DNA of 64,000 nt. It comes from Comamonadaceae bacterium (GTDB lineage Bacteria > Pseudomonadota > Gammaproteobacteria > Burkholderiales > Burkholderiaceae_C). Both the position numbers and the translations under genes were made by a program. Of the stretch, positions 1-10,162 are shown piece by piece; within the stretch, counting starts at the first letter, position 1, and every line of letters starts with the position of its first letter. The stretch covers positions 1 through 64,000 of the forward strand of contig SEAY01000004.1 of assembly GCA_004144865.1 (NCBI GenBank), in the 5' to 3' direction. Under the pieces are notes generated by a model. The model saw only the letters and a list, made by a program, of their open reading frames with translations. It was not told the origin of the DNA and made no database searches.

Positions 1-1
1 G

Positions 2-157
<156 letters not shown>

Positions 158-181
158 GCCAACGCCGCGCGCCGCAAGGAC

Positions 182-208
182 AAAGGGGCTGCATCCGCAG
201 CCCCTTTT
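182..208 (+). terminator. Rho-independent terminator after gap
   Basis: AAAGGGGCTGC-atcc-GCAGCCCCTTTT hairpin plus T-run just after the gap stop. Confidence 0.85.
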
Positions 209-227
209 GCATTCCGGACGCCTCGTT

Positions 228-776
228 TCAGGCCGACAGCCGCGATTCGCCGATCGCCTGCGCCGCGACGCTCGCCAGCAGCGCCACGCCCTCGCGCTCG
301 GCCGGCGTCGGCCGGCGCTGCTCGCGGAAGTAGGTGCCGAAGGTGCCGAGCACCTCGCCGCGGGCGGACTTGATCGGGAAGCTCCAGGCGCCGACGAAGC
401 CCAGGGCCAGCGGCAGGTGGCGCAGCTCGGCCCATTTCTCGTCGTCGTAGAAGCTGGGCGTTTCGACGATCTCCCCCGTGGCCGCGGCCGCAGCGCAGGT
501 GCCGAGCTTCGGGTTGGGCTTGAGCCTGTCGATGGCGTCGAGGTAATCGGCCGGCAGGTTGGGCGAGGCGCCGTTGCGCAGCAGCCCTTCACGGTCGAGC
601 ACGAGGATGGACGAGACCACGCGCTCGCGCGTCAGCGCCTCGGCGGCCGTGGTCAGCTGGGCGAGCACCTCGCGCAGGGGCGCACCCTCGCGCAGCAGCC
701 ACAGCGCGCGCTCCTGGGCGGAGGCGACGAGCTTGCGCTCTTCGGGCGCTAGGGCGGCAGGCGGCACGGCGGACAT
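228..776 (-). CDS. GAF domain-containing protein
   Basis: 182 aa; GAF-like ending ...GAWSFPIKSARGEVLGTFGTYFREQRRPTPAEREGVALLASVAAQAIG. Confidence 0.75.
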   Translation of the reverse strand: MSAVPPAALAPEERKLVASAQERALWLLREGAPLREVLAQLTTAAEALTRERVVSSILVLDREGLLRNGASPNLPADYLDAIDRLKPNPKLGTCAAAAATGEIVETPSFYDDEKWAELRHLPLALGFVGAWSFPIKSARGEVLGTFGTYFREQRRPTPAEREGVALLASVAAQAIGESRLSA

Positions 777-837
777 CGGACAGAAGTATAGGCGGGCCGT
801 CCTGTCGGGCCAGCCGGGGATTCCCGCCTCCGCCGTC

Positions 838-1863
838 TCAGCCGGCCGGCGTCTCCTCGCGCCCGTCCGGATAGCGCGCGAACCGCTTCGGCTCGCTGCC
901 GTGCACCGGCGCGGCGTCGCCGAAGCTCCAGCCGCCGAATTGCGTGCGGCGGTAGTCCTGCATCGCCTGCATGATCTCGGCCTGCGTGTTCATCACGAAC
1001 GGGCCGTACTGCGCCACCGGCTCGCCGATGGGGCGGCCCTGCAGCAGCAGGAACTCGCACACGGTGTCGCCGGCGGCCACGGCGACTTCGACGTCGGCTT
1101 CCAGCGAGATCGCCACCGGTCCCTGCACGGGCTGGCCGCCCACCATCGCGGCATCGCCCTTGAAGAAGTAGAGCGTGCGGCGGGTGCCGGCCAGCACGGC
1201 GGGCGGCAGTTGCAGCGTGGCGCCCGGTTCCATGCGCAGCGTCCAGATCGCGACGTCGGCTTCGTCCTGCGCGGCCCAGGAGTCGGGCGGCGGCGGCAGG
1301 GCCTGCGCGTCGCCGAAGTGGCCGGCGATCACTGCCACTTCGCTCTTGCGGCCTTCGGCGTCGGCCAGCACGCGGCGCGGCACCTGCTCGTTCCACAGCA
1401 TCGTGAAATGAGGCTCCGCCATCTTGTTGCGCTTGGGCAGGTTCAGCCAGATCTGGAACAGCTCCAGCGGGTTGTCCTGCTCCGTCTCCAGCAACGGGAA
1501 CATCTCCGAATGCACGATGCCCTTGCCTGCGGTGACCCACTGCACGTCGCCGCCGCCGAAGCGCGCCACCGCGCCCAGCGAGTCGCTGTGGTCGATCAAG
1601 CCCTTGCGCACGATGGTCACCGTCTCGAACCCGCGGTGTGGGTGCGCGGGAAAGCCCGGCACGCCGTCGCCGTGGTACATGCTCCAGCCGTCCTTGCGGC
1701 TGAAGTCCTGCCCGATGTCGCGCCCGGCGAGCGAAGCCGCCGGCCCCAGCTGCCCGTTGCCGCGCGGATAGGCGTCGTCGTGGTACGCGCAGAACAGGAA
1801 GGGATCGGCGGTTTCCCAGGGGAAGCCGAGGGGGCGGATGGCGAGGACGGGCGAAGTGGACAT
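838..1863 (-). CDS. Pirin family protein
   Basis: HPHRGFETVTIVRKGLIDHSDSLG...GGDVQWVTAGKGIVHSEMF pirin motifs; start MSTSPVLAIRPLG. Confidence 0.9.
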   Translation of the reverse strand: MSTSPVLAIRPLGFPWETADPFLFCAYHDDAYPRGNGQLGPAASLAGRDIGQDFSRKDGWSMYHGDGVPGFPAHPHRGFETVTIVRKGLIDHSDSLGAVARFGGGDVQWVTAGKGIVHSEMFPLLETEQDNPLELFQIWLNLPKRNKMAEPHFTMLWNEQVPRRVLADAEGRKSEVAVIAGHFGDAQALPPPPDSWAAQDEADVAIWTLRMEPGATLQLPPAVLAGTRRTLYFFKGDAAMVGGQPVQGPVAISLEADVEVAVAAGDTVCEFLLLQGRPIGEPVAQYGPFVMNTQAEIMQAMQDYRRTQFGGWSFGDAAPVHGSEPKRFARYPDGREETPAG

Positions 1864-1894
1864 GATGGACAGGTGGGGGCGAAGCCCCGCTTCG

Positions 1895-2371
1895 TCAATG
1901 ATGGTGGCCGTGCTCGCCGTGGACGTGTCCGTGCGCAATCTCCTCGCCCGACGCCATCCGCACGCCGGTCACCTTCAGGTGGAACTTGAGCGCCCGGCCC
2001 GCCAGCGGGTGGTTGCCGTCCAGGTGCACTTCCGGCCCCTTGATCTTCATGACGTGGAAGACATGCGGCGTGCCGTCGTCGGCGCGGCCTTCGAGCTGCC
2101 CCCCGACCTTCACGCCGGGCGGGAACTCGCTCTTGGGGATCACGCGCACCAGCGCCTCGTCGCGCTCGCCGAAGGCGTCGGCCGGTTGCAGGTCCAGCGT
2201 GACCTCGTGGCCGGCTTCCTGGCCTTCGAGCGCTTCCTCGATCTTCGGCAGCGTGTTGTTGTAGCCGCCGTGCAGGTACACCATGGGTTCCTTGCTCTGC
2301 TCGATCAGCTTGCCGCTGGCTTCGGACACCCGGTATTGCAGGGTGACGACGGTGTCTTTCGTGATTTTCAT
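1895..2371 (-). CDS. slyD: FKBP-type peptidyl-prolyl cis-trans isomerase, SlyD-like
   Basis: MKITKDTVVTLQYRVSEASGKLIEQS... with His-rich C-terminus HGHVHGEHGHHH. Confidence 0.88.
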   Translation of the reverse strand: MKITKDTVVTLQYRVSEASGKLIEQSKEPMVYLHGGYNNTLPKIEEALEGQEAGHEVTLDLQPADAFGERDEALVRVIPKSEFPPGVKVGGQLEGRADDGTPHVFHVMKIKGPEVHLDGNHPLAGRALKFHLKVTGVRMASGEEIAHGHVHGEHGHHH

Positions 2372-3657
2372 GAAGCCGATTGTGACGGCTCGCCCGCCGC
2401 CGTGCTGCCCGGCGCCGGGCCCGGCAGGAAGCGGTAGAAGCAGGTGCCGAGCACCAGGAAGAAGGCGATCGCCGCGAACACGGCCGTGTACGTTTCGACG
2501 CCCAGCACGGCGGCGGCGGAGGCGGCCAGCCCGGTCAGCCACTGCATCAACGCGACGCCCAGGAACATGGCCATGGTGAACACGGCCATCGCCCGGCCGG
2601 TCATCAGCGCGGGATAGCTGGCGCGCACGTCCGCGTACTGCATCACCATGTAGCCCGAGACCAGGCCGATGGAGAGCGACAAGGCCACCTCCGGCACCGC
2701 ACCCAGGGGCAGCGCCATGGTGCCGAAGATCGCCGCGCAGCCCAGGGTGTAGCCGGTGATCCAGCGGCGGCGGCGCCGTGCATCGCCGGGATCGAGCCGC
2801 CCGAACAGCGGCGGCGCGATCATGCCGAGCACCGACAGCGCGAAGGCGACGTGCCCGCTCTGCACCAGGCTGAAGCCGTAGCGGTCGATCAGCAGCGGGC
2901 CCAGCCACAGGCCGCGCAAGGCCAGGAAGGAGGCGTACGTGAAGAGCGACAGGCCGATGATGCGGAAGGTCTGCGGCAGCCGGAACAGCTCCCCGTAGCC
3001 ACGCAGCGCGGCGAGCACGTTCGGGCGCTGCGCGGGCGCCGTTGCGGGCTCCTCGCGCACCAGCAGCAGGATCGCGAGCCAGGCCAGCGCCGCGCATGCG
3101 GCCAGCGCTATGAAGCCCGCGCGCCAGCCCCAGGCGGAGATCACCCAGGCCAGCGGCGTGCCGGTGAGCAGCAGGCCCACGGAGCCTATGCCCAGCGCGG
3201 CGCCGTTGACGGAGGCGTATTGCCCGGAGGGAAAGCGCCGCGCGATGAAGACCGTGCAGGCCAGGAAGGCAGGCGCGCAGCCGATGCCGGTGATCACCTG
3301 GCCGGCGAGGAGGCCGGCGTAGGAGTCGGCGCTGGCGGTGACCAGCCCGCCCACCACGGTGAGCGGGAACACGGCCAGCACGGTGCGGCGCGGCCCGTAC
3401 ACGTCGATGCCCATGCCCATGAAAAGCTGCAGCGCGCCGAACGCGAAGTGGAAGGAGCCGGCGAACAGGCCCAGCTGCTGCGGCGTGAGCGCGAAGGCCT
3501 GCGCCAGCGGCGGCGCCATGATGCCGGCGGCGGTGCGGAAAGCCTGGCTGAGGGCGAAGCCCGAGATCAGCACCAGCAGCATGATCCAGGCCGAGCGCAG
3601 GGAGCCGGCGCTCACGGCCAGGCGCGCCACGGTGACGGACTCGCTCGCGCGGGGCAT
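2368..3657 (-). CDS. MFS transporter
   Basis: 429 aa, about 12 hydrophobic segments, MFS-like layout. Confidence 0.85.
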   Translation of the reverse strand: MPRASESVTVARLAVSAGSLRSAWIMLLVLISGFALSQAFRTAAGIMAPPLAQAFALTPQQLGLFAGSFHFAFGALQLFMGMGIDVYGPRRTVLAVFPLTVVGGLVTASADSYAGLLAGQVITGIGCAPAFLACTVFIARRFPSGQYASVNGAALGIGSVGLLLTGTPLAWVISAWGWRAGFIALAACAALAWLAILLLVREEPATAPAQRPNVLAALRGYGELFRLPQTFRIIGLSLFTYASFLALRGLWLGPLLIDRYGFSLVQSGHVAFALSVLGMIAPPLFGRLDPGDARRRRRWITGYTLGCAAIFGTMALPLGAVPEVALSLSIGLVSGYMVMQYADVRASYPALMTGRAMAVFTMAMFLGVALMQWLTGLAASAAAVLGVETYTAVFAAIAFFLVLGTCFYRFLPGPAPGSTAAGEPSQSAS

Positions 3658-3749
3658 GGCAGGAATGACTGGTTGGTTGCAGGAATGGCCTTAGTGTAGG
3701 CGGCCCTCCGTGCCCACACTGGCTGCCAACCCAGCCTACCGATTCCGGA

Positions 3750-4508
3750 CTAGAGCTGGACCTCCGCCTCCCCGATCCCCTCGAACACCGCCCGCACGCG
3801 GTCGCCCTTGCTTGCTTCGAGCAAGCCGCACCACGTGCCCGTGGTCACCACCGTCCCGCGCGGCGCCGTGGCGCCGTTGCGCGTCACGTGGCGCAGCCAC
3901 ACCGGCAGCAGCCAGGCGGGGTCGCCGAACGAATGCGTGCCCTGGAAGGATTGCGCTGGCGCGTCACCAACGTGCACGACGCATGTCTGCTGCGCCCAAT
4001 CCCGCGCCGCGAAAGGTTTCCATTCGCCCAGCGCCAGCGCCCCGTGCGACTGCAGGTCGGCCAGCTTGAGCAGCGCGCCGGCCTCGCGCGCCTGCTTCCA
4101 GCGCGAATCGACGACCTCGATCGAGACCGTCATCGCATCCACCAGCGCCAGTGCAGTTTCCGGCGTGAGCGCCGCCGCATCCGCCGGCGTCACGTCGCGG
4201 CCGAGTCGCAGCGCGACCTCCGCCTCGATCAGCCGCAGGTGGAAGGGAATGTCCCGCATCTGCGCCGGCGAGGCCCGCACGTTCGCGGGCGGCAGCGGCG
4301 CATGCGTGAGCGGCGCGGTCCGCGACGGCCCGCCGGACTTCCAGTGCCGCGGCGCGCCGGCGCCGAACCAGCCCAACTCGCGCGCCACCTGCTCCTGCGC
4401 CGCATAGGCGTCCTCCGGCGACTTCAGCACGGCTTCCAGCGGCGCCGCATCCGCCACCTCCCTGCTGCGGTAGGCTTGGACGAGGGCGGCGGCGACGGCG
4501 CTGGACAT
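3750..4508 (-). CDS. 2-keto-4-pentenoate hydratase / fumarylacetoacetate hydrolase-family hydratase
   Basis: 252 aa; HLRLIEAEVALRLGRDVTPADA...ALVDAMTVSIEVVDSRW. Confidence 0.75.
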   Translation of the reverse strand: MSSAVAAALVQAYRSREVADAAPLEAVLKSPEDAYAAQEQVARELGWFGAGAPRHWKSGGPSRTAPLTHAPLPPANVRASPAQMRDIPFHLRLIEAEVALRLGRDVTPADAAALTPETALALVDAMTVSIEVVDSRWKQAREAGALLKLADLQSHGALALGEWKPFAARDWAQQTCVVHVGDAPAQSFQGTHSFGDPAWLLPVWLRHVTRNGATAPRGTVVTTGTWCGLLEASKGDRVRAVFEGIGEAEVQL

Positions 4509-4539
4509 GGGCTTCCTTGTACGGGCAAAAGCCGCGATG

Positions 4540-5604
4540 CTACTGCTTCGCCTTCTCGCGGTTGGCGTGCAGGCGCGTGTCCACCAGATCCACGATGCGG
4601 TCGATCTCCGGATGGCGCAGCCCGAGCTGGCGCGCCACCAGCTGCACCAGCTTGTCGGCGCGCTCGATGTAGGGCGCGCCGTTCTGCAGCGCGCGCGCGG
4701 CCGAGGCGGGACGCGACAGGCTCTGCGCCGCGGCGGCGTACTTCTCGAACGGCACCAGGTCCTCGTCGCGCGCGCCCAGGCGCTTGCACACGTCGTAGAC
4801 GAAGTCGTAGACCGACTTCGATTGCGCGATGTCCGAGTGCACGGCCTCCTGCGCGGTGCGCATGCCGTCGGCCGTGATGCAGCGGTAGTTGCCCGCCAGC
4901 AGCATCGACCACTTGGCCAGCGGCACGAAGATGGATTCCGACAGGCGCAGCTTCACCGGCAGCTCGATGGGGCCTTCCGGCGCCTGGAAGCGCACCGCGT
5001 CCACGTCCTGCTCCAGCTGGCGCAGCAGCGCGGTGTGCTTCGGGTCGTCGAAGCGCGCCACCTTGAAGTTGGTGGGCAGGGTGACTTGCAGCACGTTGAC
5101 CTGCTCGTTCGGCGGGCGCACGGCCTGCGGGTCGGGGCTGCACAGGGTGAGCAGCTTCGGGTCGAAGGTGTCCCAGACGCTGGCGTCGGTGTACGCGGGC
5201 TTGAGCGCATCGGCGTCCAGGCCCGGGATGCGCCGCAGGTACGGCAGCGGCGGCATGTTCATGATCGACATGCAGGGCACGCGCGAGCGCCCCACCTCCG
5301 CCAGCAGCTCGCGCACGCCCGGCGAGCGGTACTGCGGCTCCTGCATCGCCAGGCCGACGAGGTCGTAGTCGGCCGGGTTCACGTCGCCGGTGCCGCCGGC
5401 CGACACCTTGCCGGGCAGCTTGCGCGAATCGATCTCGACCTGTTCGGCGCGGCCGCGCACCGGCATGCGGACGCGGAAGCCCTCGCTGTTGATCAGGTCG
5501 GCCTCGGCCGGCAGGCAGACGAGCTTCACCTCGTGGCCGCCAAACAGCAGCTTGGAAGCCAGCAGCGAGCCGTAGGAAGCGCCCAGGATCAGGATCTTGG
5601 CCAT
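4540..5604 (-). CDS. Ketopantoate reductase (ApbA/PanE)-like oxidoreductase
   Basis: MAKILILGASYGSLLASKLLFGGHEVKLVC Rossmann N-terminus; about 354 aa. Confidence 0.65.
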   Translation of the reverse strand: MAKILILGASYGSLLASKLLFGGHEVKLVCLPAEADLINSEGFRVRMPVRGRAEQVEIDSRKLPGKVSAGGTGDVNPADYDLVGLAMQEPQYRSPGVRELLAEVGRSRVPCMSIMNMPPLPYLRRIPGLDADALKPAYTDASVWDTFDPKLLTLCSPDPQAVRPPNEQVNVLQVTLPTNFKVARFDDPKHTALLRQLEQDVDAVRFQAPEGPIELPVKLRLSESIFVPLAKWSMLLAGNYRCITADGMRTAQEAVHSDIAQSKSVYDFVYDVCKRLGARDEDLVPFEKYAAAAQSLSRPASAARALQNGAPYIERADKLVQLVARQLGLRHPEIDRIVDLVDTRLHANREKAKQ

Positions 5605-5737
5605 GTCAGTCTCCTCTTTCTCTTGGTTGGCATGCCACCTCGGCGTGCGGGGGCAGACTACGCCTGCACCCGCCGCATGCCAAGTCGAAACGCTTTTGCC
5701 TGAAAGGGATGGACTCGCTGCAGCGCAGCAAAGCCCG

Positions 5738-7141
5738 CTACAGGGCAGGCCACCGGTGCGACCACGGATGCGCCGCCTCGTAGGCCGCGCCCAGGTCCAG
5801 CAGCACGTCGTCGCCGCCGTAGCGTCCCACCACCTGCATCCCGATCGGCAGGCCCTCGCGCGAGGGCTCGCAGGGCAACGCCAGCGCGGGCAGGCCCGCC
5901 GCATTGACCCAGCCGGTATAGACCGCGTGGCCGCGCGGTCCGACTTCCTGGCCGGCGATGTGCGTGGGATAGGCATCTTCGGCCTTCCACGGCAGGGCCG
6001 CCGCCGCGGGCAGCACGATCGCGTCGAAACGGTCGAAGAGGCCGGCGGCATCGCGCCGCAGCTTCTTCACCTGCTCGAGGATCTGCCACAGGCGCGCCGC
6101 GGGAATCGCGCGGCCCTTCTCGGCCATCTCGAGGTACTTGCCCGAGGCCTCGCGTGCCCACGCCGGATGGCGGTCGAACATCTGTGCCAGGCCGGCCTGG
6201 CCGATCTGCGGCCAGGCTTCGGCGAAGAAGTCGAGGTCGAGCGGCAAGGCGCCAGCTTCGACCGGGTGGCCCAGGTCCGCGAGCCGGCGCACCGCCTGTC
6301 CCACGCTCGCGGCCACCTGCGGATCCAGGGGCGCCGTGCCGAAGCGCTCGACGTAGAGGATGCGGCGGACGGCAGGCTGGCCCTGCGCCCGCGCCTGCTC
6401 CGCCGCGAGGGAGGAGCGATCCACGGCAGCCGGCCCGCGCATGATCTCGAACAGCAGCCGGGCGTCGGCGACCGTGCGCGCAAGCGGCCCGATCACCTCG
6501 AAGTCCAGCAGCAGGCTGGGCAGCACGTGCTCGCGCGGCACGGCCGACAGGCTGGGTTTGAGCCCGACCAACCCGGTGTGCGAGGCCGGCCGGCGGATCG
6601 AGCCCCCGCCGTCCTGGCCGATCGCGAGCGGAGCGATCCCGGCCGCCACCGCGGCCACCCCGCCGCCGGTGGAGCCGCCCGGCGTCAGCGCCGGGTTCCA
6701 GGGGTTGCGCGTGACCCCGAACACCGGGTTGGCCGTGTAGCCCTCCAGCGCGAACTCCGGCACATTGGTCTTGCCGACGATCAGCGCGCCGGCCGCGCGG
6801 GCCCGCGCCACGGACAGTTCGTCCTGGCCGGTGGCGTGCTCGCGCAGCGCGCGGCAACCCCAGGTGGTCGGCAGGTCGGCGGTGTAGAGGCTGTCCTTCA
6901 CCGTCAGCGGGATGCCGTCCAGCGGCGAAAGCGGCCGGCCCTGTGCGTGGCGCTCCGTGGACACCGCGGCCTCGCGCAGGAAGTCGGGGTCGCGCCGCGC
7001 CACCACGGCGTTCAGGCGTGGGTTCACCGCCTCCAGCCGCGCCAGGCAGGCCTGCGCCACCGCGACCGGGGTCAGGCTGCCGTCGCGGTAGCGGCGCTGC
7101 AGTTCGGTGGCGGGCAGGCGCCACAGGTCTTGCGTCGGCAT
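5738..7141 (-). CDS. Amidase (amidase signature family)
   Basis: GIPLTVKDSLYTADLPTTWG, GKTNVPEF, NPALTPGGSTGGGVAAVAAGIAPLAIGQDGGGSIRRPAS. Confidence 0.93.
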   Translation of the reverse strand: MPTQDLWRLPATELQRRYRDGSLTPVAVAQACLARLEAVNPRLNAVVARRDPDFLREAAVSTERHAQGRPLSPLDGIPLTVKDSLYTADLPTTWGCRALREHATGQDELSVARARAAGALIVGKTNVPEFALEGYTANPVFGVTRNPWNPALTPGGSTGGGVAAVAAGIAPLAIGQDGGGSIRRPASHTGLVGLKPSLSAVPREHVLPSLLLDFEVIGPLARTVADARLLFEIMRGPAAVDRSSLAAEQARAQGQPAVRRILYVERFGTAPLDPQVAASVGQAVRRLADLGHPVEAGALPLDLDFFAEAWPQIGQAGLAQMFDRHPAWAREASGKYLEMAEKGRAIPAARLWQILEQVKKLRRDAAGLFDRFDAIVLPAAAALPWKAEDAYPTHIAGQEVGPRGHAVYTGWVNAAGLPALALPCEPSREGLPIGMQVVGRYGGDDVLLDLGAAYEAAHPWSHRWPAL

Positions 7142-7146
7142 GGGGC

Positions 7147-8439
7147 TCACATCCTCGAGGGCAGGAAGGTCACGAGCTGCGGCACCGCCAGCAGCAGCAG
7201 CGTGAACGCGATCATGATCAGCGCGTAGGGCAGCGCGCCCCAGATCGCGTCCTCGATCCCGCCCTGGTCGGGGCGGATGCCGTGCACCACGAACAGGTTC
7301 ATGCCCACCGGCGGCGTGATCAGGCCCAGCTCGCACATCAGCACGATGAAGATGCCGAACCAGATCGGGTCGATGCCGACCGCCACCGCGATCGGGTAGG
7401 TGATGGGAATGGTGGCCACCTGCATGGACAGCACGTCCATGAACATGCCCAGGACCAGGTAGAACACGATCAGGGCCAGGATCAGCCCCGTCGGCGTCAG
7501 CCCCAGGCTGGTCACCCACTTGGTCATCGCCTCGGCAACCCCGGTCAGGCTGATGGCCAGGTTGAGGACGAAGGCGGCCGTCATGATCAGCAGGATCATG
7601 CCGCTCACCCGCGCGGTGGAAATGAAGCAGTTGCGCAGCAGCTCGCGGCTCATCTTGCCCGAATGCCAGACGAAGCCCAGCGCGGCCATCACGCCGAGCG
7701 CCGCGCTCTCCGTGGTGGTCGCGATCCCGAAGTAGAGGCTGCCCATGACGATGCCGAACACCACCAGGGGCGGCACCAGGTGCACCAGGCTGCGCAGCTT
7801 GTCCGCCAGCGGCACCTTCGCCTCGCGCATCACCTCGCCACTCATGATGCTGGAGATGCCGATGTACAGCATGAACAGCGCGGTGAGCAGCAGGCCGGGG
7901 ATGATGCCGGCGATGAACAGCTGGCCGATCGAGTTGTTGGTGAGCGAGCCGTAGACGATCATGTTCACGCTGGGCGGGATCAGGATCCCCAGCGTGCCGC
8001 CGGCGGCGAGGCTGCCGAGCGCACCGCGCATCGAATAGCCGCGCCGCTGCAGCGAGGGCAGGGCCACCGTGCCGACCGTCGCCGCGGTCGCCACCGAAGA
8101 CCCCGAGGTGGCCGCGAACAGCGCGCAGCTGCCGATGTTGGTGTGCAGCAGCCCGCCGGGCAGGCGGCCCAGCCAGGCCGACAGCGCGATGTACATGCGG
8201 TCGGCGATGCCCGAGCGCAGCAGCAGCTCGCCGAGCAGCACGAACAGCGGGATGCAGGTGAGCAGGTTCTCGTTGTGCACGCCCCAGACCACGGGCGCGA
8301 TCGAGTCCATGAAAGGCGCGCCATAGGCGGCAATGCCGCCGATGATGCCCACCAGAGCCATGGAGACGGCGATGGGCAGGCCGACGAGCATCATGCCCAG
8401 CATCGCCGTGAAGGCGAGGCCGAAGAAGGGAAGGCTCAT
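7147..8439 (-). CDS. TRAP transporter large permease (DctM)
   Basis: MSLPFFGLAFTAMLGMMLVGLPIAV...; DctM pattern GTLGILIPPSVNMIVYG. Confidence 0.92.
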   Translation of the reverse strand: MSLPFFGLAFTAMLGMMLVGLPIAVSMALVGIIGGIAAYGAPFMDSIAPVVWGVHNENLLTCIPLFVLLGELLLRSGIADRMYIALSAWLGRLPGGLLHTNIGSCALFAATSGSSVATAATVGTVALPSLQRRGYSMRGALGSLAAGGTLGILIPPSVNMIVYGSLTNNSIGQLFIAGIIPGLLLTALFMLYIGISSIMSGEVMREAKVPLADKLRSLVHLVPPLVVFGIVMGSLYFGIATTTESAALGVMAALGFVWHSGKMSRELLRNCFISTARVSGMILLIMTAAFVLNLAISLTGVAEAMTKWVTSLGLTPTGLILALIVFYLVLGMFMDVLSMQVATIPITYPIAVAVGIDPIWFGIFIVLMCELGLITPPVGMNLFVVHGIRPDQGGIEDAIWGALPYALIMIAFTLLLLAVPQLVTFLPSRM

Positions 8440-9089
8440 GGCTTGACTCCTTCGGCGGCCTGCCGGCTGGCCAGGTCGTCCAGTTCTTCCTTGAGCTCTT
8501 CCTTCGCGCTCTTCGGATGGAAATCGGTGTTGAGCGTCGCGATGCGGCCTCGCGCCAGCAGCAGCGTGGCGCGCAGGGCGTAGCCGGTGGCCACCAGGGC
8601 GAAGATCACCAGCCCGGCGTACCACACGGATTGCGGCCAGATCAGGGGCGTCGCCCAGGGGGTCTGCGCCGTACTGCCGTACTCCAGGGTGTCGGCAACC
8701 ACCTTGGTCGCCACCCAGGCGACGAAGGCGCCGAAGGCGGCCATGCTGACGATGGAGATCCAGTTCAGGAAGGCTTGCGCCCGGGGCGGGAACATCCCGT
8801 GGAACACGTCCACGCGGATATGGTTGCGGCCCATCAGGGCCAGGCTGAAGGCGATCGTCGAGCCGACCGCGAGCGCGTAGCCTCCCAGCTCGTCGGCGCC
8901 CTGCAGCGACACGTTGAAGACCTTGCGCGAGATCGTCTCCACCGTGACGACCAGGGCCAGCGCGATGAAGATGCCGCCGAACAGCCAGGCCAGCACGGTC
9001 TCGATGTGCTCCTTCACGCCGGCGGCCGCGGGGGAGGACGCGCGCGGCGCGCCTTCCTCCTGCTCCACGAGGGACGCGCCGTGGTTCAC
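8436..9089 (-). CDS. TRAP transporter small permease (DctQ), GTG start
   Basis: Four-TM protein overlapping the DctM start; VETISRKVFNVSLQGADELGGYALAVGSTIAFSLALMGRNHIRVDVF. Confidence 0.85.
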   Translation of the reverse strand: MNHGASLVEQEEGAPRASSPAAAGVKEHIETVLAWLFGGIFIALALVVTVETISRKVFNVSLQGADELGGYALAVGSTIAFSLALMGRNHIRVDVFHGMFPPRAQAFLNWISIVSMAAFGAFVAWVATKVVADTLEYGSTAQTPWATPLIWPQSVWYAGLVIFALVATGYALRATLLLARGRIATLNTDFHPKSAKEELKEELDDLASRQAAEGVKP

Positions 9090-10135
9090 TTCAGCCCCAG
9101 CACCGGTGCGACGGTGGCTTTCCATTGCCTCGAGCAGTCGGCGTTGGACTTGTCGCACACCTCGGACCAGGCCGGCAGCGACACCTTGCTCACTGCGCTG
9201 CGGATCAGTTCGCCGTCGGCGGGCGAGACGGGCACGTTCACCAGCTTGAACTTCTTGCCGGTGGTACAGGGGTCCTTGCCGGCGTTGCAGTTCAGGGCGT
9301 CCTGGAACAGCTGCTCGGAGTAGGTCCAGATGTCGCTGGTCAGGCCCTCGAAGGCGGTCTTCAGCTTGGCCTGCTGGTCGGGCTTGAGCTGGTTCCAGGC
9401 CTTCAGCGAGATCGCATAGCCGTTCAGCGCCATCTGGAAGCCCAGGGGCAGCTGGTGTGTCGTCACCTCCGGCCAGCCGGCGGAGTTGGCGGAGCTGGGG
9501 CCGGTGATCGCGCAATCGACCACGCCCAGCGACAGCGACTGGTGGGTGTCGGCGAAGGACACGGGCACCGGCGTGCCGCCCACCATCTCGATGAACTTGG
9601 CCAGGTTCTGGTCGTACACGCGGACCTTCATGCCCTTCACGTCGGCCAGCTGCGTGATCGGCTTCTTGCAGAACAGGATCTGCGGGCCGAACGGCCATAC
9701 GCCCAGCAGCTTGACGTTGAACTGCTTCTGCAGGCGGGCGTCGATGGTGTCGAAGTAGGCCGCGGCCACCTTGCGCCCGGTGGCGTAGTCGGGCGAGGCG
9801 CCGACCAGGTCGAGGCCCAGCAGCGTGGGCTCGTCGCGCGAATTCTGCGACACGCGCAGCGACACGATGTCGAACAGGCCGGCCTTCATCACGCGCAGCT
9901 GCTCGGTGTCCTTCAGCCCCAGCGTGTCGATCGGCTTGTAGTCGACGTCCGCCGCGATGCCCGTGCGCTGGGCGAAATTCTCGAAGAAGGGCTGTTCCTT
10001 GTTCTTCTGGATCAGGCCCGTGGCCAGCGGCTGGCCGATGGCCTTGAACTTGATGCGCTCCTGCGCGGCAGCGGGCAGCGCCAGGGCGGCGGCGACCGCG
10101 AGGGCGGCCAGGGATCGGAGGGAGAGGGCGGACAT
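9086..10135 (-). CDS. TRAP transporter substrate-binding protein (DctP)
   Basis: Signal peptide; KGMKVRVYDQNLAKFIEMVGGTPVPVSFADTHQSLSLGVVDCAITG. Confidence 0.9.
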   Translation of the reverse strand: MSALSLRSLAALAVAAALALPAAAQERIKFKAIGQPLATGLIQKNKEQPFFENFAQRTGIAADVDYKPIDTLGLKDTEQLRVMKAGLFDIVSLRVSQNSRDEPTLLGLDLVGASPDYATGRKVAAAYFDTIDARLQKQFNVKLLGVWPFGPQILFCKKPITQLADVKGMKVRVYDQNLAKFIEMVGGTPVPVSFADTHQSLSLGVVDCAITGPSSANSAGWPEVTTHQLPLGFQMALNGYAISLKAWNQLKPDQQAKLKTAFEGLTSDIWTYSEQLFQDALNCNAGKDPCTTGKKFKLVNVPVSPADGELIRSAVSKVSLPAWSEVCDKSNADCSRQWKATVAPVLGLK

Positions 10136-10162
10136 GGGACTCCTCGGGAGTGGCGGAAGGGA